Shown: positions 1 to 8,779, counted from the first letter of the stretch. The stretch: DNA of 64,000 nt from Lancefieldella parvula DSM 20469 (GCF_000024225.1 NC_013203.1:124001-188000); one strand, 5' to 3'. Notes: generated from the sequence alone by a model not told the origin. A program made the numbers and translations.

Positions 1-589
1 TAGCAACCTCACGTTGGCCCTCGTCATGTGTGGCTTCGTTCATCTCGATAAGCTTACCGCGATCACGACATTCACGAACAAGCGCTGGAATATCAAAATC
101 TAAACCACTACGGCCAAGGTGACCAAGAATCAAAACATGTGGATTATCCAGCGCATTTACATACATCTGAGTAATTTGTTTCTGTGAGGCACCAGCTGCC
201 CATTGCTTGCTGTGAATACTTGCAACAACGTAATCACAGGTTGCCAGGATGTGCTCGCCAAGAATATGAGGTTGGCGAAGTTTGTCACCATTAATACCCT
301 GATCAAACGTAATGTCGTAGGCAAACAGATTGCCCTCAAGGTCAACAATATCAGCCTCAGTACCATGAAGAAGTCTTACACCGTGCCATGTTTCTGGCCA
401 AATTGCAGTGTTCATAAAGAACTGGAAATTCTTGATGGTCTGCTGGTCGTACAACATGGACGAAAAGTGATCAGTGACTCCAAGCAGCTCAAAGCCACGC
501 TCAGCGGCCACGCGGACGTTCTCCTCAACGGTTGAATAGGCATGCCTCGAGTACAGGCTGTGAGTATGAACATCGCAAGTAATGCGCAT
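1..589 (-). CDS. PHP-domain phosphoesterase (YcdX-like), 3' end outside window
   Basis: This is a partial gene: about 196 codons are visible and the C-terminus runs off the left edge. The start at 589 is preceded on the minus strand by AAAGGAG. The protein opens with CDVHTHSLYSRHAY, the His-x-His metal motif of PHP (polymerase and histidinol phosphatase) domains. It continues with GVTDHFS near residue 38, an HGTEAD segment, a VVASIHS segment and LGHLGR, which are the other expected metal-ligand positions. PHP proteins are metal-dependent phosphoesterases of the cytoplasm. YcdX/PolX-like and histidinol-phosphatase-like members cannot be told apart here, so the substrate is unknown. It lies about 100 bases downstream of xth on the same strand. 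Confidence 0.8.
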   Translation of the reverse strand, partial: MRITCDVHTHSLYSRHAYSTVEENVRVAAERGFELLGVTDHFSSMLYDQQTIKNFQFFMNTAIWPETWHGVRLLHGTEADIVDLEGNLFAYDITFDQGINGDKLRQPHILGEHILATCDYVVASIHSKQWAAGASQKQITQMYVNALDNPHVLILGHLGRSGLDFDIPALVRECRDRGKLIEMNEATHDEGQREVA

Positions 590-654
590 GACGTGCTCCT
601 TTGAATCTCAAACGACAATTCTAGTTAATCACGGCCGCTGCTTAGAGGCAACCC

Positions 655-680
655 TGGCGAGAAGACCGATCTTCTCGCCA
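655..680. repeat. Perfect inverted repeat built from two copies of the TTCTCGCC motif
   Basis: The left arm TGGCGAGAAGA (655-665) and the right arm TCTTCTCGCCA (670-680) pair perfectly around the 4-base loop CCGA. It sits between xth and the PHP gene, both on the minus strand. No run of T follows on either strand, so it is not a classical intrinsic terminator, although it could still end or stabilise the xth transcript. Each arm is one copy of the octamer that is over-represented across this window. Confidence 0.85.
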
Positions 681-690
681 CCTGCGTGGA

Positions 691-1470
691 CTACAGCTCA
701 ATGCTTAGCTCAATAGGGCAGTGGTCGCTACCGTAGATCTCACTCAAAATGGATGCGCTCTTGACCTGCTCAGCGATGCGATCGGAGACTAAGAAGTAGT
801 CGATGCGCCAACCAGCATTGTTCTTGCGTGCGTTGAAGCGGTAACTCCACCAGCTGTAAGCGCCGGTTATATCAGGGTGACGATACCTAAACGTGTCGGT
901 AAAGCCCGCGTCCAAAAGCTTGGTAAAGCTCTCGCGCTCCTCGTCCGAGAAGCCCGCATTTTGCCTGTTAGACGATGGGTTTTTCAAGTCAATCTCGTTG
1001 TGAGCAACATTGAAATCACCACAAGTAATTACTGGTTTTTGCTTAGACAGTTCAGCCAAGAAATCACGGTAGTGCTGATCCCATTCAAGACGCTCGTCCA
1101 AGCGTGCAAGCTGGTCTTTTGAGTTTGGCGTGTACACGCACACAAACCAGAACTTCTCAAACTCCAGCGCACAGACGCGACCCTCATCGTCAGCAACAGG
1201 ACATCCAATCTGACGAATTACCTGCAGAGGGGTTTCTCGCGAGAAAACCGCTGTGCCTGAATAGCCTTTTCTATCTGCGTAATTCCAGGTTTGAACATAA
1301 CCAGGGAGGTCCAGTTCAACCTGTCCTTCCTGTAACTTAGTTTCTTGAAGGGCAAATACATCAGCATTTATGGTTTCAAAAATTTCTGTGAACGAAGGTT
1401 CCTTTTTAAGTACGGCGCGCAAGCCGTTAACGTTCCAAGAAATCAACTTGTATTCTTGAGTTTGACTCAT
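691..1470 (-). CDS. xth: Exodeoxyribonuclease III / AP endonuclease
   Basis: The protein (259 aa) belongs to the exonuclease-endonuclease-phosphatase family and cleaves DNA at abasic sites and from 3' ends in base excision repair. It begins KLISWNVNGLRAVLKK. QETKLQ follows with the metal-binding Glu, then YSGTAVFSR, CGDFNVAHNEIDL with the catalytic Asp and Asn, WRIDYFLVSDRI, and the terminal SDHCP with the catalytic Asp-His. The length matches the family. I chose the start at 1470 because GAAAGAGGAGCT precedes it and because the reading frame upstream (to 1608) is not conserved-looking. It is divergent from folP-folK. Confidence 0.96.
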   Translation of the reverse strand: MSQTQEYKLISWNVNGLRAVLKKEPSFTEIFETINADVFALQETKLQEGQVELDLPGYVQTWNYADRKGYSGTAVFSRETPLQVIRQIGCPVADDEGRVCALEFEKFWFVCVYTPNSKDQLARLDERLEWDQHYRDFLAELSKQKPVITCGDFNVAHNEIDLKNPSSNRQNAGFSDEERESFTKLLDAGFTDTFRYRHPDITGAYSWWSYRFNARKNNAGWRIDYFLVSDRIAEQVKSASILSEIYGSDHCPIELSIEL

Positions 1471-1673
1471 AGCTCCTCTTTCATGCTGTGACCTGGTAGT
1501 TTGGGCGCAGCGGTTACGTATCACGGTTGCCACAGATGAGATGCATACCACTATCCAGTTACGGCGCCGAGCGGTACGTTTGCGGCAATAAACTTTCAAT
1601 AAATCCATGGTATACGAGCAATGGCCGTCAATACCGCTACAATAGAAACATTCATAGCTGGCAAGGAGGATTT

Positions 1674-3146
1674 ATGCTTCGTCAAAGCTACAACACCTGG
1701 CAATGTGGAGCTCACACTATCTCGTTGGCTCGTCCTAGAATCATGGGCGTTCTCAATGTCACTCCAGATTCATTTTCTGATGGCGGAAAGAACTTTGATC
1801 CAGAGGCAGCAATTGCTCGCGGATTGCAGATGCTAGATGAGGGCGCTGACATTATTGATGTTGGTGGAGAGTCTACTCGTCCAGGTCACACGCCTGTTCT
1901 ACCTACAGAAGAGGCTGAACGCGTAGTACCTGTGGTGCGTGCGTTGGTAGCTGCTGGCGCAATTGTTTCCATTGACACGCGCCATGCTGAGGTGGCTAAG
2001 ATGTGCGTCCGTCTTGGAGTATCAATCATCAACGACGTCACGGGCTTCACTGATCCAGAGATGGTTGCTGTAGCTGCGGAATCTGATTGTGGCTGCATTG
2101 TGATGCACTGGAACAAAGAAGGCCTTGGTGCTCGTGTTGAGCGCAAGCAGGTTCAGTTGGACGATATGCGTCCTTCTCGCCCTACTGGCAGTGCAGCTGC
2201 TCGAGCTGCAGCTACAGGTACTGAAACACGCACATTAAGTTCGCAACGTCGTTTTACCTTGCCTGAAGAGGCACCTATCATGCGTCAGATTATGGGATTT
2301 TTGGGTGATCAGGCTCGCGGTTTGATGCGTGCTGGTGTATCCAAGGACCGCATCTGCATTGACCCAGGTCCAGGTTTTGACAAGTTTGCCGACGAAGATG
2401 TTGTTATTCAGCGCGCTACTCGTTCTATGGTTTCTATGGGATATCCGCTGCTCTGTGCGGTGTCTAGAAAGCGCTTTGTTGGCGCTGTTTCTGGTGTAAC
2501 TGAGACTACGCAGCGTGATGCAGCTACGCACGCAATTTGCATTGCTGCAATTACCAACGGTGCCCGTATCCTGCGTGTTCACGACGTTGCAGGAACCGCT
2601 CAAGCCATCAATGCCTATTGGGCTATGACTGAGCACGACCCTCGTCAGGGATTTGTAGCGCTTGGCTCTAACGTGGGTGACCGCGTAGGCTATCTGGCTC
2701 GAGCTACACAGCTCATCGATGAAATTCCACTGACCTGCGTTGTTTCGGTCAGCCACGCGTATGAGACCGAGCCTGCGTATGGTATTGCCACGCCTGTGGT
2801 AAATGCTGTTGCCGAGATTAGAACTGAGCTCCATCCGCTTGTGCTTATGGATAAGCTGCTTGAGGTAGAGAACGCTTTGAACCGCACACGCAAGAAGGGC
2901 GAAGAGGGCCACGGTCCTCGTACTATCGACTGCGATCTTCTGTGGGTTGAGGGCGAACAACACGCAGGTAAACACCTCACTCTGCCTCATCCACGCATGG
3001 GCGAACGTGATTACGTACTTGTTCCTATGGAGGATCTGATGCATGATCCTGTACGCTTCTTCTCACATGGTGACGTAGATATTGTCCCTCCTGATCAGCG
3101 CGTCGGTCACGTAACCGAGGACTTGGGAGCCATTACGTGGGAGTAG
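1674..3146 (+). CDS. folP-folK: Fused dihydropteroate synthase - HPPK
   Basis: One 490-residue polypeptide carries two consecutive folate-pathway enzymes. The N-terminal dihydropteroate synthase shows MGVLNVTPDSFSDGG (residues 24-38), GGESTRPG, NDVTGF, IDPGPGFDKF and VSRKRFVG. The C-terminal 6-hydroxymethyl-dihydropterin pyrophosphokinase starts near residue 325 with VALGSNVGDR and carries GPRTIDCDLLW and LPHPRMGERDYVL. Both domains look complete. An insertion rich in Arg, Ala and Thr of about 50 residues follows the MHW segment of the synthase domain (about residues 155-200). The start at 1674 has GGAGG nearby; the frame upstream of it is unlikely to be coding. The next gene overlaps its last 10 bases. 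Confidence 0.95.
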   Translation: MLRQSYNTWQCGAHTISLARPRIMGVLNVTPDSFSDGGKNFDPEAAIARGLQMLDEGADIIDVGGESTRPGHTPVLPTEEAERVVPVVRALVAAGAIVSIDTRHAEVAKMCVRLGVSIINDVTGFTDPEMVAVAAESDCGCIVMHWNKEGLGARVERKQVQLDDMRPSRPTGSAAARAAATGTETRTLSSQRRFTLPEEAPIMRQIMGFLGDQARGLMRAGVSKDRICIDPGPGFDKFADEDVVIQRATRSMVSMGYPLLCAVSRKRFVGAVSGVTETTQRDAATHAICIAAITNGARILRVHDVAGTAQAINAYWAMTEHDPRQGFVALGSNVGDRVGYLARATQLIDEIPLTCVVSVSHAYETEPAYGIATPVVNAVAEIRTELHPLVLMDKLLEVENALNRTRKKGEEGHGPRTIDCDLLWVEGEQHAGKHLTLPHPRMGERDYVLVPMEDLMHDPVRFFSHGDVDIVPPDQRVGHVTEDLGAITWE

Positions 3147-3847
3147 CACAGGAAGCTCTGGAGCTAGCACGTGGTGGTGCGCAAACGGGTGAGTTTGTGT
3201 TCCGTGCCTCTGACGTGCAGGAAGATTCTGTTCAGGGTCAAAAAGTATGCCTTGAGCTTGCATCCCCATCGACTGGCGAGAAACCCCTTGAGGTTGCAAC
3301 TGTTGTGCGTCTTGGAGTTTCGATGCCGTATGTGCCTGCAGTTCCATACGTCGTGGCGCTGGGAGTTTGTCAGTTTTTGCGTGCAGCAGATGATAACTTT
3401 GGTATCTACTGGCCTTACGATATCTGCTATAAAGATCAGGTAGTTGCCTCGATTAAGGCTACTGCTGGCTATCAGGAGGGCATGTTTACCGTGGTGAGTG
3501 TTGCCGCAAACGCTGAGGCACTGAACTCAGTGTTTGATGTTGCAGACAATAAAGAACTTCTCGCCAAAAAGGTATCTGAACTGATTGTTCAGAGCGTGGG
3601 TACATGGGAACAGCAGGTTAAGCATACGCAAAGCTTTGCAGGACCAATCGCGCTGATTCTGAGCGACTACTTTGATGTGGTTCCTTTGCTTGGACAGCAG
3701 GTCAACAAGGTATATCCCAGCGGTAACGTTGCGCTAACCGCTCGATTTGGCGGCATTGACGTGTGGGGTCATGCCATTCTTGTTGATGAAAATGGTAAAG
3801 AGATTCTTGTAAGTGAGGACGAAGCTTCCGTGGTACCAGCGGTTTAG
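3137..3847 (+). CDS. Biotin protein ligase-like protein, probably not catalytic
   Basis: This 236-aa protein (GTG start overlapping folP-folK) resembles the BirA/LplA ligase fold only weakly. The segment YWPYDICYKDQVVASI (residues 91-106) aligns with the KWPND...GRKLAGI region of BirA. The end (GIDVWGHAILVDENGKEI) resembles the C-terminal strand of the family. The GRGRxGR biotinyl-AMP loop is not visible, and Val occupies the position of the catalytic Lys of BirA. It is adjacent to and convergent with coaX; biotin ligase genes are often beside or fused to coaX in bacteria, which supports the family call. I infer a degenerate or repurposed ligase. Confidence is good that it is a gene and moderate for the family. 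Confidence 0.6.
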   Translation: MGVAQEALELARGGAQTGEFVFRASDVQEDSVQGQKVCLELASPSTGEKPLEVATVVRLGVSMPYVPAVPYVVALGVCQFLRAADDNFGIYWPYDICYKDQVVASIKATAGYQEGMFTVVSVAANAEALNSVFDVADNKELLAKKVSELIVQSVGTWEQQVKHTQSFAGPIALILSDYFDVVPLLGQQVNKVYPSGNVALTARFGGIDVWGHAILVDENGKEILVSEDEASVVPAV

Positions 3848-3882
3848 CGGCTGTTCTTGAAGATGTTGCAGATTGGCGCCAA

Positions 3883-4665
3883 CTATTTAGTGACTTCGAC
3901 AGACTGCTTCCAGATCAGATAAATACCACGCATGGTGAGCTGTGGATCAACTACGTCAAAAATGTCTGTTGCTTCGCTGACGGTGTTTGCCAGGCCGCCT
4001 GTTGCAATAACGGTTGCGCCCTCAATGCCAGGCTCTTTGAGCGTTCTAGTAACTAAACCCTCTGCTTGAGCAGCAGCTCCTACCACAATACCTGCCTGAA
4101 CAGCGCTTTCTGTAGTATTCCCCAAGACGGTCTCAGGAGCCTTGATAGGAATACTGGAGAGCTTGGCAGCGCGTGCAAACAGGGCGTTTGCAGAAATCAT
4201 AATGCCTGGTGAAATGGCACCTCCGCGGAATACACCGTCTTTATCAACAACATCTAAGTTGGTAGCGGTACCAAAATCAACCACTATGACTGGATAGCCA
4301 TAGCGCTCAGTTGCAGCAACAGAATTTGCTATGCGGTCAGCGCCCACAAGCTCGGGGTGGGGGATGTTGAAGCGGATTTTATCCGTAGAGAGTGCATTAA
4401 TAGAGGTCAGAGGCTTGTTAAGCAGTAATTCAAAACAACGCTTCCAAGCACGTGTGATAATAGGAACTACGCAGGAAAGTCCACCAGCTTCGATGTCATC
4501 AAGATTCAAACCATCTTTCTGGAAGAACGTAAAAAGGCGTCCGTGCAGAATATCAGAGGTATCGCTTTGATCGGTGGGCATTCTCCAACCACGCACCATA
4601 GTGCCCTCATTGTCAAATAAACCAATGGCAGTTTGCGTGTTACCTACATCAATCGATAAAAACAT
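3883..4665 (-). CDS. coaX: Type III pantothenate kinase
   Basis: The protein (260 aa, the usual length) phosphorylates pantothenate in the first step of coenzyme A synthesis. It belongs to the ASKHA fold: IDVGNTQTAIGLFD at the N-terminus is the phosphate-binding loop, GADRIANSVAA near residue 108 holds the catalytic Asp, and VVDFGTATNLDVV and ATGGLANTV form the remaining nucleotide site. Type III kinases are not inhibited by CoA. It is convergent with the biotin-ligase-like gene, with 35 bases between the two stops. Confidence 0.95.
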   Translation of the reverse strand: MFLSIDVGNTQTAIGLFDNEGTMVRGWRMPTDQSDTSDILHGRLFTFFQKDGLNLDDIEAGGLSCVVPIITRAWKRCFELLLNKPLTSINALSTDKIRFNIPHPELVGADRIANSVAATERYGYPVIVVDFGTATNLDVVDKDGVFRGGAISPGIMISANALFARAAKLSSIPIKAPETVLGNTTESAVQAGIVVGAAAQAEGLVTRTLKEPGIEGATVIATGGLANTVSEATDIFDVVDPQLTMRGIYLIWKQSVEVTK

Positions 4666-4814
4666 TATGTCTCCGAGGGGCTATAGATGAGCTTTTATGT
4701 CGTATTGAATTTTAGCTTATTGAGGGCTTCTCAAAAGTTGTCGCATACAAGAAATATCTGCACAAAATGTGAATTTCTCGACAACTGCTTCTAGTAACAG
4801 ATGTGTTGTTCTGC

Positions 4815-4820
4815 TATACT
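4815..4820 (+). promoter_or_regulatory. Likely promoter of rpmE (extended -10)
   Basis: TATACT at 4815-4820 is preceded by TG one base upstream, giving an extended -10 box. No good -35 is seen at the right spacing. It lies about 25 bases before two stable hairpins that precede the L31 gene. Confidence 0.5.
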
Positions 4821-4842
4821 TTTTCAGCTTATTGTCTTGATT

Positions 4843-4888
4843 GGGCGTCTGCCCAAAAGACGCCCCTGCTCTGGTCGGAAACCAGAGC
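4843..4888 (+). promoter_or_regulatory. Structured mRNA leader of ribosomal protein L31
   Basis: Two consecutive perfect hairpins lie between the promoter and rpmE. The first pairs GGGCGTC (4843-4849) with GACGCCC (4859-4865). The second pairs GCTCTGGT (4868-4875) with ACCAGAGC (4881-4888). The ribosome binding site TAAGGAG starts 6 bases later. Leaders of this sort let ribosomal proteins repress their own synthesis. L31 leader candidates have been described in several bacterial lineages, and from memory a Coriobacteria version exists among them, but I cannot verify the match. Confidence 0.65.
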
Positions 4889-4906
4889 CGATGTAAGGAG
4901 TCCTGC

Positions 4907-5326
4907 ATGAAGCAAGGTATTCATCCAGAGTACGTAGAGTGCACCGTTCGCTGCACCTGCGGAAACACCTGGACCACACGCGCAACTGTTCCAGAGATGC
5001 GTCTTGACCTCTGCGACAAGTGCCACCCATTCTATACGGGTCAGCAGAAGCTTGTCGACACTGGTGGACGTGTTCAGCGCTTTGCTGACAAGTTTGGTGG
5101 CGCAGCAAATGCTACTCTCGAGGCCGCTAAGGCTGCCAAGGAGGCAAAGGCTGCTAAGGCTGCTGAGCAGGAGGCTGCTCGTAAGGCCGCTGCCGAGGCA
5201 AAGGCTGCCGAGAAGGCAAAGCGTGCTGCTGAGTTTGCAAAGAACGCACCAGTCGCAGAGCCAGAGCCAGAAGCTGAGGCTGAAGCCGAGGCCGAGGCAC
5301 CTGCAACCGAAGAGGCTGCAGAGTAG
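4907..5326 (+). CDS. rpmE: 50S ribosomal protein L31 with long charged C-terminal tail
   Basis: The first 65 residues are L31: [19 protein letters not shown], then [14 protein letters not shown]. The CxC and CxxC pairs mark the zinc-binding form. L31 usually ends after about 65-80 residues, but this protein continues to 139. The extra 70-odd residues are almost only Ala, Glu and Lys, with a run of Pro-Glu/Ala-Glu pairs near the end, and probably form a helix followed by an acidic disordered tail. The start at 4907 follows TAAGGAG. A strong terminator follows the gene. Confidence 0.93.
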   Translation: MKQGIHPEYVECTVRCTCGNTWTTRATVPEMRLDLCDKCHPFYTGQQKLVDTGGRVQRFADKFGGAANATLEAAKAAKEAKAAKAAEQEAARKAAAEAKAAEKAKRAAEFAKNAPVAEPEPEAEAEAEAEAPATEEAAE

Positions 5327-5367
5327 CAGGTATTTGCTCGCGCAAAGACCAGCACAAAGTGCAGAAT

Positions 5368-5395
5368 CGGGGTGGCTTCGGCTGCCCCGTTTTTG
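5368..5395 (+). terminator. Intrinsic terminator after rpmE
   Basis: CGGGG pairs with CCCCG, extended inward through TGGC/GCTG around a TTCG tetraloop, followed by TTTTTG. A motif copy (GGCGAGAA at 5399) starts directly after the T run. Confidence 0.88.
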
Positions 5396-5462
5396 TTTGG
5401 CGAGAAACCCATCCAACTCAGAGGGTATACTTAAAAGTGAAAAATCTGCCGTCGGAGGACGA

Positions 5463-7730
5463 ATGGAATCACTGTATACAAAGTATCGTCCGCAAACGTT
5501 TGAGCAGGTAGTTGGCCAGAAGCATGTGGTCGGCACCCTTAAGCGAGCGGTCTTGGAGCAAAAGCTCAGCCACGCATACCTGTTTTGCGGACCTCGCGGC
5601 ACGGGTAAGACCACCATGGCTCGCTTGCTGGCAAAGGCGATTCTTTGCCATGAGGCGCCTGGTCACTTGCCCGATGGTACTTGTGAGGATTGTCAGCTGA
5701 TTGCAGCTGGTCAACACCCAGATGTCTTTGAGATTGATGCTGCTTCTAACACTGGCGTTGATAACGTGCGAGAAGAGATTATTTCTCGCGCTAGCTACGC
5801 CCCGGTGTGTGGCAAGGGCAAGGTTTACATTATCGACGAGGTGCACATGCTTACCTCGGCCGCATTTAATGCTTTGCTTAAGACGTTGGAGGAGCCTCCT
5901 TCACACGTGACCTTTATCATGTGTACCACGGATCCTCAGAAAATTCTTGCAACTATTCTTTCCCGTGTGCAGCGTTTTGACTTCCGCTCCATTGCTGCTG
6001 ACGAGATGGCAGAGCATCTTATCAGTGTCTGTAAAAACGAGGGTTTTACCTACGAAGATGCAGCGATTGATCTTATTGTCCGTTACGCGCGCGGCGGCAT
6101 GCGTGACGCACTTTCTTCTCTTGAGCAGCTTTCCGTTTACGGCGGCGGCGTCATTTCCGAGCAGACGGTTCGTGACGTATTGGGTCAGTCTTCCGGGTCT
6201 CTTATCAATAGTGCCGCGTTGGCGCTGGCTCAGCGAGACATTTCTTCTCTCTTTACCACGGTAAATACACTGTTTGAAGGTGGCAAAGATTTGCTGCAGT
6301 TTACGCGCGAGCTTGCTGCTCATGTGAGAGACCTCTACGTTGCTACCGCTGTGGGTGTTGATTCTCCGGCATTAGCAAATTCTTCTGCATCAACCGAGCA
6401 GCTTACAAAAGAAGCTCAGGCATTTGGTTCGGTTGACCGACTCTCTAGGGTTTTAACCGTTCTGGGTGACGCTGCAAATCAGATGCGCACCGCCGTGAAC
6501 CAGCGACTGGTTTTGGAGGTTACGTTCACTAAGTTGGCGCGCCCTAATACGGAACTCTCATTAGAAGCGCTGGCAGATAGGGTGGCGGTCCTTGAGCAGC
6601 AGCTGGCAAATGGTGTTGTTTCAGCTCCAGTTGTCCAGAATTCCGCAGCTCCCGTACACGCGTCGACTCCAGCCGCCCCAGCGGCTCCACAGCCGACTTC
6701 AGCTCCGGCGGCCGCACCAGTTGTTGCGCACACGTCAACACCAGTGCCCACACCAGTTGCTGCACCTGCACCAGCTCCGACGCAGCAATCTGCACCAGAA
6801 TTGCCTTCTCAACCTGAGCCTAAACCAACTGCAGCGACTGTACCAGTTTCAGCGCCAGCACCAGTTGCAGCAGCAACGTCATCACAACCTGCGCCTGTGC
6901 CAAAAGAAGTTGATCAATCAGACGCACTTCTCGCCAGACAATGGAAAGAAGTCAGTAAGGTTTGTACCTCTAAGAATGCTGCTCATGCCGCACTATTGGT
7001 CAGCTCAACGCTTGAGTCCGACGACGGCTCTGAGCTGGTAATCACACTGCCTAAAGGCTCCTCGTTTGCTATGAGAATGCTCAGCACGCCAGCAGTTTCC
7101 GATTTTGTAAAAGAGTGTGTTGCTCAGGTCATAGGTCCACGCCGAATCAAATATGTTGAGTCGAGTCTTGCTGCAACAGCAATCTCGCGAGAAAAACGTG
7201 CAGCTCAGGCGGCCCCAGCGCCTACACCAGTCGCTCCTGTGGCTCTAGTTGCATCATCAGCTTTCGAGTCGGTTGCGCAGCCCGCTTCTGCAGCCGCTCC
7301 AGCTCAAGCACCTGCGTCAGCTCAAGCATCAGCTCCTGTCGTATCTATACCTGCAGCTCCAGCACCTGAGACTTCGTATTCAATGCCTTGGGATGAACCT
7401 GTGCCTGGTGGTGCTCCTGTTGAGGCTTCTAACTACAATCAGGTGCCTTATAGCGATGATGATGTAGCTGTGGTTTTGGACGACTCCGTCAAAGACACCG
7501 TTCCAACTCCACAACCCACAGCTGCGTCTGTGCCTGAAACCGAGCAAACTTCGACTCCTAAGTCCGATCCTATACCAGCTTCGCCAGAGGACGTTGCTAC
7601 TCGCTCGGCACTTCCACCTGAGCTTAACAGTGTGGCAGATATGCTTGAGAGAGTATTTGGACCAGCAGTTTCTCTGTCGGTAGAGAAGAAGCCAGACACA
7701 GAAATTCCTGCAGACCCCGCAAGTAAGTAG
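5463..7730 (+). CDS. dnaX: DNA polymerase III subunit gamma/tau
   Basis: The protein (755 aa) is the clamp-loader ATPase of the replicative polymerase. It begins SLYTKYRPQTFEQVVGQ. Walker A GPRGTGKTT lies near residue 43, a zinc-binding segment with CHE and CEDC follows, Walker B is IIDEVHML, and the sensor/arginine-finger segment reads ILSRVQRFDF (Val where many homologues have Cys). After the AAA+ core come two long Ala/Pro-rich linkers (about residues 375-480 and 575-740) flanking a folded region of about 85 residues, the presumed tau-specific domain. The start is set by GGAGG eight bases upstream. I saw no obvious slippery heptamer for a gamma product. Confidence 0.95.
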   Translation: MESLYTKYRPQTFEQVVGQKHVVGTLKRAVLEQKLSHAYLFCGPRGTGKTTMARLLAKAILCHEAPGHLPDGTCEDCQLIAAGQHPDVFEIDAASNTGVDNVREEIISRASYAPVCGKGKVYIIDEVHMLTSAAFNALLKTLEEPPSHVTFIMCTTDPQKILATILSRVQRFDFRSIAADEMAEHLISVCKNEGFTYEDAAIDLIVRYARGGMRDALSSLEQLSVYGGGVISEQTVRDVLGQSSGSLINSAALALAQRDISSLFTTVNTLFEGGKDLLQFTRELAAHVRDLYVATAVGVDSPALANSSASTEQLTKEAQAFGSVDRLSRVLTVLGDAANQMRTAVNQRLVLEVTFTKLARPNTELSLEALADRVAVLEQQLANGVVSAPVVQNSAAPVHASTPAAPAAPQPTSAPAAAPVVAHTSTPVPTPVAAPAPAPTQQSAPELPSQPEPKPTAATVPVSAPAPVAAATSSQPAPVPKEVDQSDALLARQWKEVSKVCTSKNAAHAALLVSSTLESDDGSELVITLPKGSSFAMRMLSTPAVSDFVKECVAQVIGPRRIKYVESSLAATAISREKRAAQAAPAPTPVAPVALVASSAFESVAQPASAAAPAQAPASAQASAPVVSIPAAPAPETSYSMPWDEPVPGGAPVEASNYNQVPYSDDDVAVVLDDSVKDTVPTPQPTAASVPETEQTSTPKSDPIPASPEDVATRSALPPELNSVADMLERVFGPAVSLSVEKKPDTEIPADPASK

Positions 7731-7825
7731 TATTTTTCACGATATGCTGCTTTGGTGCTTGGCATCTTATGTGCCAGCGCAAAGAGCGCAATTTGTCTAA
7801 AATAGATATGACGATAGGAGAACAT

Positions 7826-8164
7826 ATGGCACGTGGTGGATTTAACATGGGCGGCATGAACCGCAATCAGATGATGGCTCAGGCTCGTAAAATGCAGGAG
7901 CAGCTGCTGGAGGCTCAGCAGAAGGCTTCTCTTATGCAGGCTACAGCAAGTGCTGGTGGCGGAGCTGTTAAGGTAACTGCATCCGGTGACCTGCGTTTAA
8001 CCAACATTACCATTGATCCTGAGGCAATTGACCCTGAGGATATTGAGATGCTCCAGGACATGATTCTGGCAGCTGTAAACGACGCTCTTGAGTCCGCAGA
8101 GTCTCAGGCGTCTGCTCAGATGAGTGCAGTAACTGGCGGACTAAATATCCCAGGATTGTTCTAA
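7826..8164 (+). CDS. ybaB: YbaB/EbfC family nucleoid-associated protein
   Basis: The protein (112 aa) is a DNA-binding dimer of the YbaB family. It shows the helical RNQMMAQARKMQEQLLEAQQ segment and the conserved core GGGAVKVTASGDLRLTNITI with DPEDIEMLQDMILAAVNDAL. The N-terminus is Gly/Met-rich. GATAGGAG sets the start. It lies between dnaX and recR, the classical arrangement for this family, and recR begins 3 bases after its stop. Confidence 0.95.
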   Translation: MARGGFNMGGMNRNQMMAQARKMQEQLLEAQQKASLMQATASAGGGAVKVTASGDLRLTNITIDPEAIDPEDIEMLQDMILAAVNDALESAESQASAQMSAVTGGLNIPGLF

Positions 8165-8167
8165 TTT

Positions 8168-8779
8168 ATGGCGTTTGATACCACAAATGATGGTCGTGCG
8201 CTGCAGCGCTTACTTGATGAGTTAGGTCGCCTACCAGGCATTGGTCCAAAGTCAGCCCAGCGTATTGCGTATCATCTTTTAGAGGTTGATTCCGAGGAAG
8301 CTCGCCGTTTAGCTCAGGTCATCTTGGAGCTTAAGCAGCAAGTACATTTTTGTCCTATCTGCTTTAACTATGCAACGCGCAACGAATGCGATATCTGCCT
8401 GGATTCTTCTAGGGACCGCAGCAAAATATGTGTGGTCTCCGAGCCAAAGGATGTCTCAGCAATTGAGCGTACTGGTGCGTTCCACGGTCTCTACCACGTT
8501 CTGGGAGGCGTTATTTCTCCTATGGATAAGATTGGTCCCGAGCAGCTTCACGTGCGCGAACTGCTGTCTCGTTTGGCTGATGGCACCGTAACCGAGGTTG
8601 TCTTGGCAACCAATCCGGATGTTGAGGGAGAAACAACTGCAACGTACCTCTCCAGAACTATTAATCCGCTTGGCGTGAGGGTTACCCGATTAGCAAGTGG
8701 GCTTCCCGTAGGCGGAGATCTTGAGTATGCGGACGAGGTAACATTGGGACGCGCAATTGAGGCGCGTCGGGAGGTTTAA
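8168..8779 (+). CDS. recR: Recombination mediator RecR
   Basis: The protein (203 aa) works with RecF/RecO to load RecA on gapped DNA. The N-terminal helix-hairpin-helix reads [20 protein letters not shown]. The four-Cys zinc finger is [16 protein letters not shown]. The Toprim domain runs from [14 protein letters not shown] through [18 protein letters not shown]. Length and motif order are typical. It is co-transcribed with ybaB, and the downstream membrane protein gene begins 2 bases after its stop. Confidence 0.97.
   Translation: MAFDTTNDGRALQRLLDELGRLPGIGPKSAQRIAYHLLEVDSEEARRLAQVILELKQQVHFCPICFNYATRNECDICLDSSRDRSKICVVSEPKDVSAIERTGAFHGLYHVLGGVISPMDKIGPEQLHVRELLSRLADGTVTEVVLATNPDVEGETTATYLSRTINPLGVRVTRLASGLPVGGDLEYADEVTLGRAIEARREV

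Noticed and set aside
2235-3044. Long minus-strand open frame inside folP-folK
   Set aside because: It is opposite a complete gene with all catalytic motifs, and its translation matches no family and has no binding site.
5463-7730. Programmed frameshift producing a separate gamma subunit in dnaX
   Set aside because: I saw no slippery A-rich heptamer followed by a stem-loop in the appropriate region.
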